Positions 26,001 through 37,019 of a stretch of 64,000 bases of DNA are shown here, piece after piece. How positions within the stretch are numbered: position 1 is the stretch's first letter; every line of letters starts with the position of its first letter. The notes under the pieces were generated by a model. The model was given only the letters and a program-made list of their open reading frames with translations, was not told the origin of the DNA and did no database searches. The stretch spans positions 24,879,946 through 24,943,945 of the forward strand of contig CM043969.1 in assembly GCA_014529385.2 (NCBI GenBank), read 5' to 3'. The translations under genes were made by a program, and so were the position numbers. Origin of the DNA: Adiantum capillus-veneris. Lineage: Eukaryota > Streptophyta > Polypodiopsida > Polypodiales > Pteridaceae.

Positions 26001-29000
26001 CTTTGAAAAAAAAAAACACAAATTGTGAGTGAGAATTGAATCAATATGTAAGAAAACCCTTTTATTAAGCCTCGTATATCATTGAAGGGATAAACCCTAG
26101 AACAAGGTAAGAGGGCAAAAAAAAAAAAAAAAAAACTTTGAAGGATAATATTGCATGAACATGAGGTCATCGATACAATTTTATTTCTCTATCAATAGTA
26201 AAATCTCTTGGAATAGCAGTGAAATTTTAGAGTTTTAGTAACGAAAAAAAGGGCGAGAGTTGGATACTACCCGCTTTAGAGAGCCAAGGTCTTTAGAGTT
26301 TGGAGGGGCTTGACACTTACTATATGTCGGTGTACGAGTTCATGATCGAGTGGAAAGCCTAGTGGTGGCTCGGGAGCAGGCACTTCTGTAAGCCAAACCA
26401 AGGACATCTACCATACTCTAATGATCTCAAATGATTGGTTCTCTCTCTCAACAACATTTTGGGAAGCAATGGTTGGTGGGAAGGTGGATGGTGATATAAA
26501 ATAATATTTGGAAGCTGCAATGGCGGCTAACAATGAAGATCTTTCTTTGGAAGGTATTATGGGGTGCTATGCCAATTGGAGTAAAGATTTTTGCTAGATT
26601 AAATTTGATAGATGTTCGGGTTGCAAAACGACTCCCGAGGACCTCCCTCACCTGTTATGATTATAAGTGAAATGGTAGGAAAGACATGCAAATGGATACA
26701 AAAGACCTTGAAAATAGGGTTCTTTGAGAACAATCTATTCCTCAGAGGGATGGTGATGAAAATCTAAGTGTTACTATTTTGCACATAAGTCGTTAGATTT
26801 TGTTACTTTAAGCAAATATAGATGGCCAGGAACTATCCACGAGTCTTTGAGAATATTCTCTCTATTGCTACTTTCATGGAGATCGTGCAAGAAACAAGGG
26901 AAACAATTTGGTAAAAATTCAACTTTTTGTACCTATTTCTTTTGGCAAAACAAAAAATAGTGAGTGAGAAGCAATCATATGTTCTGATCACCAACCCATT
27001 GAAGTTAACTAGGGAATTTATCTCAAGTCCTATAAAAATCCCTAATCTTATTTTTATGCAACAAAACATAAGAAATGACTTTTTTGATGAAAATGTACTG
27101 TTCCATCAACTTTGGAGGCTTGGTGTGACCAAAAGATGAGAAATTTTACAAGTTTCTTATTTTTTCCATGTGTAGTAGGCCTTGAACTATAACCTCATGA
27201 AAGGATTTTACAAAATGAGTGGATCTACTACGGTTTTGGAGGTTTTTTTCAAAACCCTGAAAGGACACTTTTATGTCCTGTTAGGTTACCAACCTAGTGT
27301 TGAGGGTTGGCCAAATGGTCTCAAGAAGATTTATACGAGAGGCCCTAGAATAGTTGACATAGCTTGTGTGGTAAGCCTTTAAGTCAGCCTATGGATTTAT
27401 ATATTGATTTGAAGAGGAAAGGCGTATAAACTTATTGCCAAAACGGTCGCCCTCATGCTTTTTTCGCATCTTGGACAAAGTCATAAGCCCCCACTAGCAT
27501 GGCTTTGTCAAGGGGAGGTCAATATATGATAACAATCTGGCTGTTATGGTTGGCATTGAGTATGCCTCTTTCACTAAGCAAGAGTGTAGCTTGCTTCAGA
27601 TAGATCTAGATAAAGCCTATGATAGGATAACATGGTCATTCATCGAAGAAGTCATGAATCATTGGGCTTTGAGCAGGGCTTTGGGCAGAGGATGTGTAGG
27701 TTGGCTAGCACACTTGGTGCTGGTAGCCAATCTAAGCTCCTATTCAATGAGAGAATTGTGGAAAAATTTGAGGTCAAACGATCGATCAAACATGGCTGCC
27801 CATTAACCCCTCTAATGTTTGCTATTGGATCCTACCCTATGGTAGCATTACTTGAAGAGAGTGTTGCGAAAGGGGAGATTCAAGGGCTATCTTTGCCAAA
27901 CAACGTCTAGCTTCTGGCAAAACTATTTACATATGACTCCTTGCTTTTCCTAAAAGCATTCCCTCACAGGTAATTAGGAGAGCTCTAGAGATAGTACAGT
28001 TGTATGCAATAGCTTTCAGCTCAAAGTGTGTACTGAAAAATCCAGACTGATTTCCCTCTTTGAAAATGACTCGTTCAATCCGTTGATGTGGACCAGGGAG
28101 GTCTTATCTAAAGGGAAATTTTGTTGGCACTTGGGAACTCCTCAGGAGGTTGACGTAACCCACAAGCAAGATAAGAAGATGGGAGTTTGCGCTTCTCCCT
28201 TTTTTGAGCAGAGTTAAAGTGATCAATTCATTCATAATTCCCTATACTGGCCAAATGAAACTTGAAAGAGTTCTTAAAACCGGAAAAAAGATTTTTGTGG
28301 AAGAACAACACTAAATACTTGATGCCCTGGCAGTGGAAAAAATGGGAGATGGTAGCACGACTTGTGATGCAAGGTGGCCTCGGGATTCTTAACCCTAGTA
28401 CTCATGCGGAGGCCTAGTGCGCCAAGTTTATGGTCGCACTTGCAAAGCAAGACCATGTTTGGGCTATTATGGCCAAAGGAATGTTGGACAATGCCAATCT
28501 CTATTCAGAAGGAGGCCAGTGGAAAAGGCTCGAGGAGGGCTTGAGGTGCATGACACGTTGCTTGCCCCTCAATGGGCCAGCCTGAAACTTGAGGGAATAA
28601 CATGCACGATGGCTGCTAGGAAATGCAAGAAAGTGACAGAGACTCTTGAATGGGTGAGTTATCAAGATATTTTTACAATTCGGTATCTCACTGGTTTCCT
28701 TGGCTCTCTAAGGCGGGAAGCATCCTTCTGAACCCATTCTGGAGGGAAGTGGCAAGAAAGGTTAGCGATTGGGCCAACTTTGGGATTACAACAGTAGAAG
28801 ATGGAAGGAAAAAAACCATTTGATTGCCTAATACAAACTCAATGGGACAAAAAGGCTGTTGATCAACAGAGCCCTTGAGCGGATTAGCAGTTGGTGTCTA
28901 CCTATTTGTGGATCCAAATTTCAGTGGAAAGCACGGTGGTGGCCCAAGGACATACATTTCAAAAAACCTCAGACTAAGGAAGTGTACCACACCCTTATGG

Positions 29001-32000
29001 CTTCAACAGATTGGTTCTCCCCTTTGAACAAGCCATGGGGAAAGTATTGGCTAGAATGAAGATGGGATGTTGTCGTGAAGAATATATGGTGTTCTCAATG
29101 GATGCACAGAATGAAGGTCTTCTTGTGGAAGGTATTATGGGGAGACCTACCAACTAGGGTTGTATCAGGGGTATTGGTCCTAATAGGTGCTCACAATGTG
29201 GAGTGGCTAGTGACTCTTTAAGGACTACCCAATGATTTGTGGCCTAGCAGGAAAGATTTGCAAGTGGGTTTGAAAGACTTGGAAGATAGGATTCTCTAAA
29301 AACGATCTTTTCCTGGGAGGAAAGGTGTTCAAGAGCCAAGACATCCTTATCATAACTCAACTTATTAGATTTTGCTACTTCAAACATGTATGGAAGGCCA
29401 AAAACTTTCAAGTCACCATGGATTCAACTAGGTTCATAGAGATAACGCAAGAAAAATTGGGGTGATTTTTGCCATTGGAAAACAGATGAACACTGATAAG
29501 TGGAACAAGGCTTTTGGCACAACAATGACTCACCTTTCTAGGTAAGGGCATAGGCCCTATCTTTATCGTGGGGTGACACCCCTTTCAACCGGTGTAACTA
29601 TGGTCTTGTAAAGTTGTCATGGCTCAACACAAGCATGGCATATTGTTGTATTATTTTGGTCTTGATAATATAATTCACTCACCATTGTGAGTTTTTGGGA
29701 AAAAAAAGGAAAGGGGGATCCCGTTCATTGTAAGCTTCCCCCCTTTCCTCTTCAAATTAGTATATAAATCCATAGGCTATCTCTAGTCCAAGAAAAGATA
29801 ATCACCCCCCACCAACATGGCTTCATTCAAGGAAGGTCAATGTACGACAACATTCTAGCAGCAACAATCGGCATTGAATATGCAAACTTCACCAAGCAAA
29901 AGTATCCTTCTCCAGCTCAACCTTGACAAAGCTTATGATCGGGTATCTTGAAGAAGCAATGAACGCTCTAGGATTTGGACTTTGTATGTGTCAGATGGTA
30001 CACACCTTTGGAGCAGGCAGCTCTTCAAAACTTCCCTTTAACAACATAGTGGTGGGAACTCAAAGTCAACAGATCAATCAAACAAAGCTAACCTTTGGCC
30101 CTATTTTCTTTGCAATTGGCCCTTACCCCCTTGCTACCATGCTCGAGAAAAGAATTGAGATCGGAGACATGTAAGGGTGCTCTCTCTCCTATGCAACAAA
30201 CAACTTCTGGCCAACTGCTTTGCTGATGACTCCTTGTTGTTCCTAAAAGCCACCCACAGGTTCTCAGAAAAGCGCTAGCAATAATACAAATGTTTGTCAC
30301 CACCTTAGGTGCCAAATGAAACATTAAGAAGTAGAGATTGATCTCATTTACTCATTCATCCCTTCTGATTGGTTGGGAGAATTGTCATGGTGTTTCGCCA
30401 CCTTGGGACCCCACTAAGGGTGGGTATCTCTGAAAAGCAAAGCTCAAGAAAAGGTTTGAATGGGTTAAGCATAAAATCAAAAGTAAGATGAAAAGATGTG
30501 AGTAGGTATGTACGCATGTCCTTTTGAAGGGAATCTCACTATATCCCTCTATTTTGCTCTTTCCACCTGGACGAGAGAGGGGATATAGAGAGAAAAGGAA
30601 GGTAATAAAAGTAGCTGAAGGATTTGAGCGTTGTTGCACGTCGGCAAGAGCTGGTAGAGCAAGTGGTGTGGGTCGGTGTTTGCTCGCTCTTCAATGTTGA
30701 GCAAAGATTGTCAACTCGTTCATGATTCCTTACTTATCCTTCTTCTCCCCTACTTTGAAGATGTTTAAATGCAATTGGAAAGAGTTCGTGAAACCTAAAC
30801 AATTTCAAAGCCACAAAAACATGGGAAAATGGGAGTGGGTTGCTAGACCCAAGGAGCAGGGTAGAATTGGAATACTCAACCCAACTATTCATGCAGAAGC
30901 CCAAAGTGCCAAGTTTGTGGTGGCAATAGTGAACTAGGATCCTGCTTGGGCCATTATGACATGGGATATGATGGATAAAGTATAACTATGCTCCCTCAAG
31001 AACCTATGGAAAGGAGTAGGAGTGCACAAAAAACTATTCGCACCAGTTTGGGCTAACATGAAACTAGGTGGCACCACATGCGAGCTTGTGTGTAAGTGTG
31101 CCAAAGCTTCAGAAGCACGTGAATGGGGGGAGGCAACCAGATACTTCAAGAACTCCATCACCCACTAGTCCCCCTTGCTCGCTACTAAAATTGGAGGTGT
31201 TTCATTAAATCTCTTTTGGAGAGAAATAGGCAAAAAACTTAGCAATAAAGCAGTTTTGGGATAGAAACTGCCTAAACAAGAAAGAAGAACTAACTGACTA
31301 CCAAGTTCGACCTCAATGGAAATGAAAGCCTACCGGTCTCCAGAGTGGTCGAAGGTATGAGTAATGTTATGGCACCTATTTGCAAGGATGAACTAGATTG
31401 GAAAGTCTGGCATTGGCCCAAGAACAAGAAGTTTTTTGTACTAAAAATAAAGGGAACTTATGCCACATTTTGCTACAAGGTAGATTAGTTCTTGCTGCTA
31501 GCAAAAGTTGGAGATCGCATTGGCATGAGGCAAAGTGGACAGTAGTAATAGGTAACATATGGGATCCTCATGGACACAGGTTTCATGCACTTGATGGACA
31601 ATTGATGGTGATTGCATGCATTTGTTGCCCTTGATGAAAGGATTGTCTATCTTGGGCCCTGGAAAATTTTAGAGAAAGGTGTACTTGATGCAGTGGTAGA
31701 CTAGAATTGTAGATCTTTTGGCACCCTTAGAGGTCTTATCTATCTATCTAACAGTGGGTGATAGAGCTTTGGAGGTCATCTCCTGAGTGAGGGCTTCTTT
31801 GTGGCTATGCCTAACCTTGTGAGGTGTTTCCAAGGGATTTTCTAGTTTTTATCCGGTCTTCTTGATGGGTGCCTTATGTTTTCCTAGTTTAAACCATTTA
31901 TGGCGAGTGGGATTTTACGATTTGTACACACATACACACACTCTCTCTCTCCCTCTCTCTTCATATTATCTCTCCTCTTATCTTCTCTCTCTAGAAAACT

Positions 32001-32666
32001 TTTCTCTCCTCTTCTCTCCTCTCTCTTCCCTTGCAAGTTCCCTTGTTGCCACATCTTCTGTCGCACTTTCACAAACACACACTTCCAAGATAGAGACAAA
32101 GAGTACCTGCGATACTTGACAGGAACAACGCCTGCAATCTCTTCAGCAATCTTGATGAATGAGGGATAGGCCATATCAAAATGGACACGAGGGGGGTCAC
32201 ACCAACCACCCAAGCTACCAGTTGGACAAAAGTTGGTGGCCGTGATGGTGACCATGCCTCCCTTTACACACCCTGCATCTGACCCTGCATTATAACACTT
32301 GATTTGAAAGCATGCCCCACATGCAGCTCCTCCTTTGAATAAGGGTGCACTCAATGCTGCTGTTGCCGTCCCATACCCTACACTATACAAGTTTCCATAT
32401 CCACATGCTCCACCTGTGCACATATATTACAATTTAGACATGCTTGGTATATTATTGAAATAAAATAAAGGTTCTGTGAGCTCTCTACCAATGTAGAGAA
32501 TTTCATTCACAAAATGGGCTAAGATGGTGAAGTCCTTAAAAGTGATTTTGATACAATGTTGAGGATTTGCCCTCTTGATATTTATTTGAAATAAAGAAAG
32601 AGATAAATGTGTGAATGAAGTTCTATAAATTGGTCAATAAAAAGGTTATTTCATTTTTCTTTTCTT

Positions 32667-32748
<82 letters not shown>

Positions 32749-33433
32749 CCATGAGAGAGAGAAGGGCGGTAAAGCTCAGCGTGCAAGATCTTCCTCACTA
32801 TGAATTCTTTGATACACCATCTTCTTGCAAGTTTGATTTAATAGACTTATTGGAATAAGAAAGATTTAAAACAATCATGATATTCAACATATTACCATTT
32901 TTGCCAATCATTTCTCATATTATTGGCTATTGTCCCCCCTCCCATAAATATGATACCCCTCTTCCTTATTTTTAAACTTGGGAGATAAATTATTGGGGGT
33001 CTGCTCCTAACTTATACGCTTATGTAACTTGTAAAAATAACCCCTCCCCTTCACTTATGTGGTGCGATAAGTTTTCTATGGTGAATCCCCTGACAATTTT
33101 TCTAGAAACTAAAATGACATTTTTTCCTCAGTCTTAAAATACATTTATAACGAGACAAAGAGAATTAAAATATGAATTATAGCACCTCAATTAAAATTAC
33201 AATCATCTGTTTATATGGATTAAAAATTCAAGATCTGATATGTTAAAAAATATTACAATTACAAATTATTTGAAGAAAATAAGCTCTCCCTCTCCCTCTC
33301 CCCCTCTCTCTCTCTCACACACAACACAACACAGATCTCATGAGATACATGTTAGTTAGAGATTAAAATGGCATGCCTTTTTATTTTATATATGTAAAAT
33401 AAAAAGTTATAAACATAAAAGAAAAGAAAATAA

Positions 33434-33507
<74 letters not shown>

Positions 33508-36466
33508 CAACGACGACGACGACGACGACGACGACAATAACAACAACAACATTGACGACAACAACAACAACAATAACAAAGAAAAGACAACTCATGAACA
33601 ACTCAAACAAAAGTAAATTTTTTAAAAAACTTAATCTCAATAGAAAGTGAATAAAATCCAAGAAGAAACTTTAAAAGAAAGTGAATAAGATCTAAGATCA
33701 CATCATGACATGTAACTTCCGAAATAGCTTATGTCAATGTGGGGTTGTGTAGCTCTAGGCACATCACGTGCGTGAGGATTATTGTACATTCTTTTTTGGG
33801 AGAATTTTGTACATCTACTCACAATTGTGAGTATGAAAAAAAAAAAAAGAATTAATAAGAAATTTGTAGCTTTCGTTTCAAAAAACAATCAACTCTTATA
33901 GAACCATCTAAAGTAATCATGGTACTTTTTAGAGAACAAAGAGAAAACACTCAAACTCATGTTAAAAGGATCGTTAGAACAACACATCAAACCAAAATCT
34001 CATCATCATTTGAAACTTGGCCCAAAAAAAAACCCTTGCTTCAAAATGTCAAATATGGAAACTCTCTTATCTCCATTTAAATTAATCAAATTAAAACTAA
34101 TTTTCAATGAACCATGCAGATAGTGCTTAAGGTTTATATATTGCACGTCCATTTCTGAGATAGTTTTGCTCCAATGTTCACAATTGTGATTATAGCAAAA
34201 AGAGAAACCGATCATCCGTATCCTCTTAGGAAGTTAAGGAGAATCTCTTTAATGAAAAAAGCAATTTAGAAACTAAAAGAAAGTATTTCAAACAAAAAGT
34301 TGAAAACGAAGCTTTTAAACTAGGGGACTCATTTTTGTACAAGGAAGTGAGGAGCTGATATATGTGATAGGTAAAAGTCACAACTTGGATGATTGGCTGA
34401 AAGCAACACGGGCCATTCGGATGAGTCCTTCTCTATGACATTCTAATACAATCGCTCACAATTGTGAGTTTTGCCAAAAAAAAAAAACTAGGGGACTCAT
34501 TTACTAAAATAAATCATTCAAAATTTTGTACTGCTTTCTTCTTTCCTCTGGTGCATGTTTTTTTTGGGGTTTTCTCTAATGCATGTTTTAACATGCCAAT
34601 ACCATACCAAATAACTTACCCCCTCCATATAGTCCTTCCTCTCAAAGGCCAAAAAGTCCTCGTCAAGGAGTTAAGAACTCTCAATGCATGCTTCTTCAAA
34701 AACAAGTGAAAGGGTCACATTGGCTTTCTAAAACAATAAGAAAGTGATAAAACCATTAGGTTGAGTTTAACAAAAATCAATGTTCGAAAAAGGATTACCT
34801 CAGCTCAGTCTTGAGCCGGTTGAAAATTGAGACTAGCTGGTTGTAAATAATGGTAAAGGGAAACAAATCGATGAAATATGTGAAAATAGTTCAAAAACCT
34901 TACTAATTTCAAAATTTTTGCTAGTGTTTTCGGTTTGCTTCTTTGCGAGGGAAAAACCAGAGGCTGCTTAATGAAAGAGACTAGTTTCTCAAACATTGAT
35001 CAGAATCAAGCTATAGAATGCAAGAAAAGTCAAGCCATGTGAGGCTGCAAAATGAAAGGTGAAATAAAATGGCTGTCATTGCATCGAGGATCATTGCAGT
35101 GTTCGAAAAAAATCGTTTTTCCAAACATACAAAATTCCTTTTCTTGATTTTGTAAAGAGGAAATTAGGTCGTTTTTTGGGTTTTAACACTATTTTTCTCT
35201 ATTTTGGGACGGAATTTCTCCTTTTTCCCTTGACCTCAACCAACATTTTTGAAATTGAAAACGACACGATATTAAGCTGAGACACATTTTTCTCGAAGAC
35301 TGGTGCAAAGCCAGTGTGTTGCACGGCAAGTAAAATTCCAAAATTGAATGAAAGAAGACGATGGCACGAAGATTTTACATCCTTGCAAGCTGTAGGAAAT
35401 GACTTGCAAATCAAGCTATCCTCCCCCCCAATTTTAGTGTTCTTAACTTGGGGGTTTCACCCTAAAAATTCACCCATGTTTATGTGTGTACACATGCATC
35501 TGCGGATAAAATTGTGTTGAGTATTCTTGTCGAGAAACGGATTCTCGTGACATGCTAATTATGGACAAGCTGAAGCAGAAATATTGGTATCCATAAGATG
35601 AGATGCTTGTCTATATATGTGTCCACACCTGTGCATAATTACATTTATGTGTATAGAAATAGAGGATATCATGTAGCTTACCCTATAAATTTGACCTACT
35701 GCCTTATCAAATCCTTAAATATGTCAACAATGACTCAACATTACCTAATGGCTTCTACTGACTCTAGAAATGTATGAAAATACATTAGGTGATTATTGAC
35801 CCCATTGTGACTTGCATTGATCACCCTAAGGAAAAAACAAGACAAAGGAACATATTGGATCCAATCACTTACAGAGAATCGCCCAAATTGTGTTGGTGCT
35901 TCTCCCCACTGTGAACCTTAGGGTCTCTACAATCTCGATGCACTCAAGGGTGTGTGAGGATGTAGCAAACACTCGTCGGAGCAACATTTGCTATGGAGAA
36001 GGAGGGATAGCAAAACGTTGGGCACATCACCTTGGCTTTGTATAAATTTCGGTCTGCTAGCACCGTGTAGGTGGAGATGATCGGCATGCCCGCATGCGGG
36101 CGTAGTGGTAGAACTTTGCACTCGTTGGATGGAGGTGATGTGTGGAAACTGCGTTGATAATTTGGGTCAAACGAACACTAGCCGATTCATTCCATCGAAG
36201 ATCAGTTCGTGCTTGCTTGCCACGATAGCAAGCAGGGCGAAACATAACCACCTTATCCATGTGCAAGCCGCGCATGACCAACACCCAAAGGCTTCAAACC
36301 AATGGGTGCTCCATTGTACACGAGCTGAAATTCTCTCGTATTTACACTCCCTTTTTGCCGAAAGGCAGTGCCAACCAATAATGGTGCAACCACTAGAATA
36401 CATAGCTTTTGCTCGAGTTTTTACTTCAGAGAACAGAGACCTCAGCGAGTGTTAAACTCAAGACGC

Positions 36467-36502
<36 letters not shown>

Positions 36503-36672
36503 GTACCCATGGTGCCAGAAGCATCGCTGCCGCCATAGAAGGTAGCATGGGCTTTACGCCACTTGAGGGAGGGCGTGTAGAGCGTCTGCGCGGCGCTGCG
36601 GCGAAGTAGCGGGTGGACGAGCAGCAGCTGCAGCAGCGCGAAAGCAAAGGAAGGCTGCAGCCTCTTCGCCAT
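22751..36672 (-). CDS. Alpha-expansin, three exons with two giant introns
   Basis: Expansins are secreted cell-wall proteins that loosen cellulose-xyloglucan contacts at acid pH. CDS = exon 1 (36672-36507) + exon 2 (32413-32107) + exon 3 (23057-22751), 780 nt, 259 residues, the usual EXPA length. Residues 1-28 form a signal peptide (basic MAKR, hydrophobic core, cleavage near RRSAA-Q). The six-stranded barrel domain follows with '[15 protein letters not shown]' (43-56), '[11 protein letters not shown]', 'ATNFC', 'GGWC' and the hallmark HFD. The C-terminal CBM63-like domain has '[20 protein letters not shown]', 'KGSKTGW', 'RNWGQNWE', 'TTSDG' and 'FGQTFEG'. Introns sit at the classic EXPA points (after ...GTMG, and in ...KYRR), phases 1 and 2, all GT-AG. 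The EXPA-specific loop before GGWC is about five residues shorter than usual. Introns are 4093 and 9049 bp and full of transposon relics on the opposite strand. No frame breaks, so the gene looks functional. Confidence 0.92.
23169..23247. repeat. (CT)n, poly-C and (GT)n tract in intron 2
   Basis: CT repeat, a run of about 11 C, a CG-rich piece, then GT and CT repeats. It lies only about 110 bp upstream of exon 3 on the transcribed strand. Confidence 0.9.
23376..23525. other. 150-nt near-perfect inverted repeat (foldback) in expansin intron 2
   Basis: The inner stem is 27 bp with no mismatch: 23413-23439 (from TAGCTAGGTACGATTGGGGG) pairs with 23466-23492. The 26-nt loop contains a further CGGCCC/GGGCCG stem. 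The outer arms 23376-23412 and 23493-23525 continue the pairing (AACATCATGAGCTTCTG against its complement) with a few mismatches and a small bulge. The whole would fold into a hairpin with about 60 paired bases, as a MIRNA precursor or a small inverted-repeat transposon does. I recognise no known microRNA in it. Confidence 0.75.
23669..23770. repeat. Dispersed repeat, intron 2 copy
   Basis: It shares blocks such as GCTTAAT(A/G)AAAGAGACT, 'TAGA(G/A)TGCAAGAAAAGT' and 'GGTGAAATAAA' in the same order with 34976-35069 in intron 1. A shorter third copy lies at 23854-23910. Confidence 0.7.
24212..24325 (-). mobile_element. 5'-truncated LINE-like tail with a 20-bp target-site duplication
   Basis: The 114-bp insert is flanked by perfect 20-bp direct repeats (24192-24211 and 24326-24345, ACAACTATCTTTTTTTAGTT). 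Read on the minus strand it ends with the palindrome ACTCACAATTGTGAGT (24240-24225), TTTTGCC and a short poly-A. This is the signature of target-primed reverse transcription. The body shows no coding similarity, so the parent element is inferred from the shared tail. Confidence 0.85.
26340..26960 (+). pseudogene. LINE ORF2 C-terminal fragment (zf-RVT region)
   Basis: It contains a copy of the '[12 protein letters not shown]' segment typical of the zinc-binding domain downstream of LINE reverse transcriptases in plants. It aligns in order with the LINE sequences at 28960-29470 and 38200-38640. It lies in expansin intron 2, antisense to the gene, and is broken by stops. Confidence 0.7.
27360..29712 (+). 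pseudogene. LINE (non-LTR retrotransposon) ORF2 relic 1
   Basis: Reverse transcriptase motifs occur in order: '[11 protein letters not shown]' near 27430, '[18 protein letters not shown]' near 27510-27570, '[17 protein letters not shown]' near 27590-27640, and '[18 protein letters not shown]' near 27775-27830. The catalytic FADDS box is degraded to FTYDS near 27925. A connection region, then a zf-RVT segment ('[17 protein letters not shown]') follow near 29115-29165. The 3' end (29687-29702) carries ACTCACCATTGTGAGT and a short A-rich tail. Frameshifts and stops are frequent. The element sits in expansin intron 2 on the opposite strand. Confidence 0.85.
29760..31640 (+). pseudogene. LINE ORF2 relic 2, directly following relic 1
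   Basis: A second copy of the same family starts just after the tail of the first. It has '[24 protein letters not shown]' split by frame changes near 29810-29880, '[10 protein letters not shown]' near 29920, a Pro-Ile-Phe-Phe-Ala-Ile-Gly segment near 30100, and an intact [12 protein letters not shown] catalytic box near 30216-30250. Further connection-region and zf-RVT-like pieces continue to about 31600. Many frameshifts. The 3' tail was not located. Confidence 0.75.
32107..32413 (-). CDS. Expansin exon 2 (barrel domain)
   Basis: The acceptor is TGTGCACAG|GTGGAG and the donor is CGCAG|GTACTC. It carries most of the double-psi beta-barrel, including six cysteines and the catalytic-type HFD. 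The fragment between 'ATNFC' and 'GGWC' is compact (PTGSL). Confidence 0.93.
32669..32745. repeat. (CT)n-(CA)n microsatellite in intron 1
   Basis: About 30 nt of CT followed by about 46 nt of CA, roughly 250 bp upstream of exon 2 on the transcribed strand. Confidence 0.95.
33437..33580. repeat. (CT)n-(CA)n-(ACG/ACA)n compound repeat
   Basis: CT then CA dinucleotides, then AACGACGACGACG and AACAACAAC trinucleotides. Frames through it encode Ser-Leu, Cys-Val or poly-Arg/Val runs and are artefacts. Confidence 0.95.
33700..33850 (+). mobile_element. LINE-like 3' tail, intron 1
   Basis: The block matches the end of the LINE insertion at 38168-38823 (both contain GAGGATTATTG.ACATTC). It ends in ACTCACAATTGTGAGT (33817-33832) plus a poly-A of about 13. 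No clear target-site duplication was found; the left end is an estimate. Confidence 0.65.
34335..34484 (+). mobile_element. 5'-truncated LINE-like tail with an 18-bp target-site duplication
   Basis: A 150-bp insert is bounded by perfect 18-bp repeats AAACTAGGGGACTCATTT (34317-34334 and 34485-34502). It ends with TTCTAATACAATCGCTCACAATTGTGAGTTTTGCC-type sequence and poly-A. That tail is nearly identical to the insert at 24.2 kb although the bodies differ. Confidence 0.85.
34976..35069. repeat. Dispersed repeat, intron 1 copy
   Basis: Same orientation and block order as the intron 2 copy at 23669-23770. The family is unknown and no coding content is seen. Confidence 0.7.
36471..36500. repeat. 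(GA)15 at the expansin intron 1 donor
   Basis: On the transcribed strand this is (CT)15 beginning at intron position +7, immediately after GTACGT. Length change here could affect splice-site context. Confidence 0.95.
36507..36672 (-). CDS. Expansin exon 1 (signal peptide and N-terminus)
   Basis: It encodes 55 codons plus one base. The ATG at 36672 opens the only signal peptide in frame. The donor is ATGG|GTACGT. A (CT)15 tract starts six bases into the intron, so retention of this intron would append a Ser-Leu repeat tail. Confidence 0.9.
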
Positions 36673-36842
36673 GTCCCGCCTGCCCAAAGTAAGCCGACGG
36701 CTCTTGTGTCTCTCTATGTGCGCCTGTGTGTGTGCGCGAGCCCTCAGATGAAGAGAGAGAATGCGCGCGCGTCGAGAGCTGCTGAGCTTCGGGCTGAAGG
36801 GCAGTGATCTTGCGCTGATTGCGTGTGTGTGAGTGTCTGTGT

Positions 36843-36852
36843 GTATATATAT
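36843..36852 (-). promoter_or_regulatory. TATA box of the expansin gene
   Basis: The minus strand reads CATATATATACAC about 175 bp upstream of the ATG. A start site about 30 bp downstream would give a 5' leader near 140 nt. No ATG interrupts this leader as far as I can read it on the minus strand. Confidence 0.55.
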
Positions 36853-37019
36853 GGGTATAGGGCCTTGCGCTGGAGCTTGTGCAGAACGTGCTCGCGCTTG
36901 CTTTTCGTCCTTCCTCTGATCGTGCCCCCACATATTCGTACTTCTCCTTCTCTCTTTCTCTCTCTCACTCACACACACACACACAATCAAACGTTCTTCC
37001 ATTTTTACCATTAATGTTT

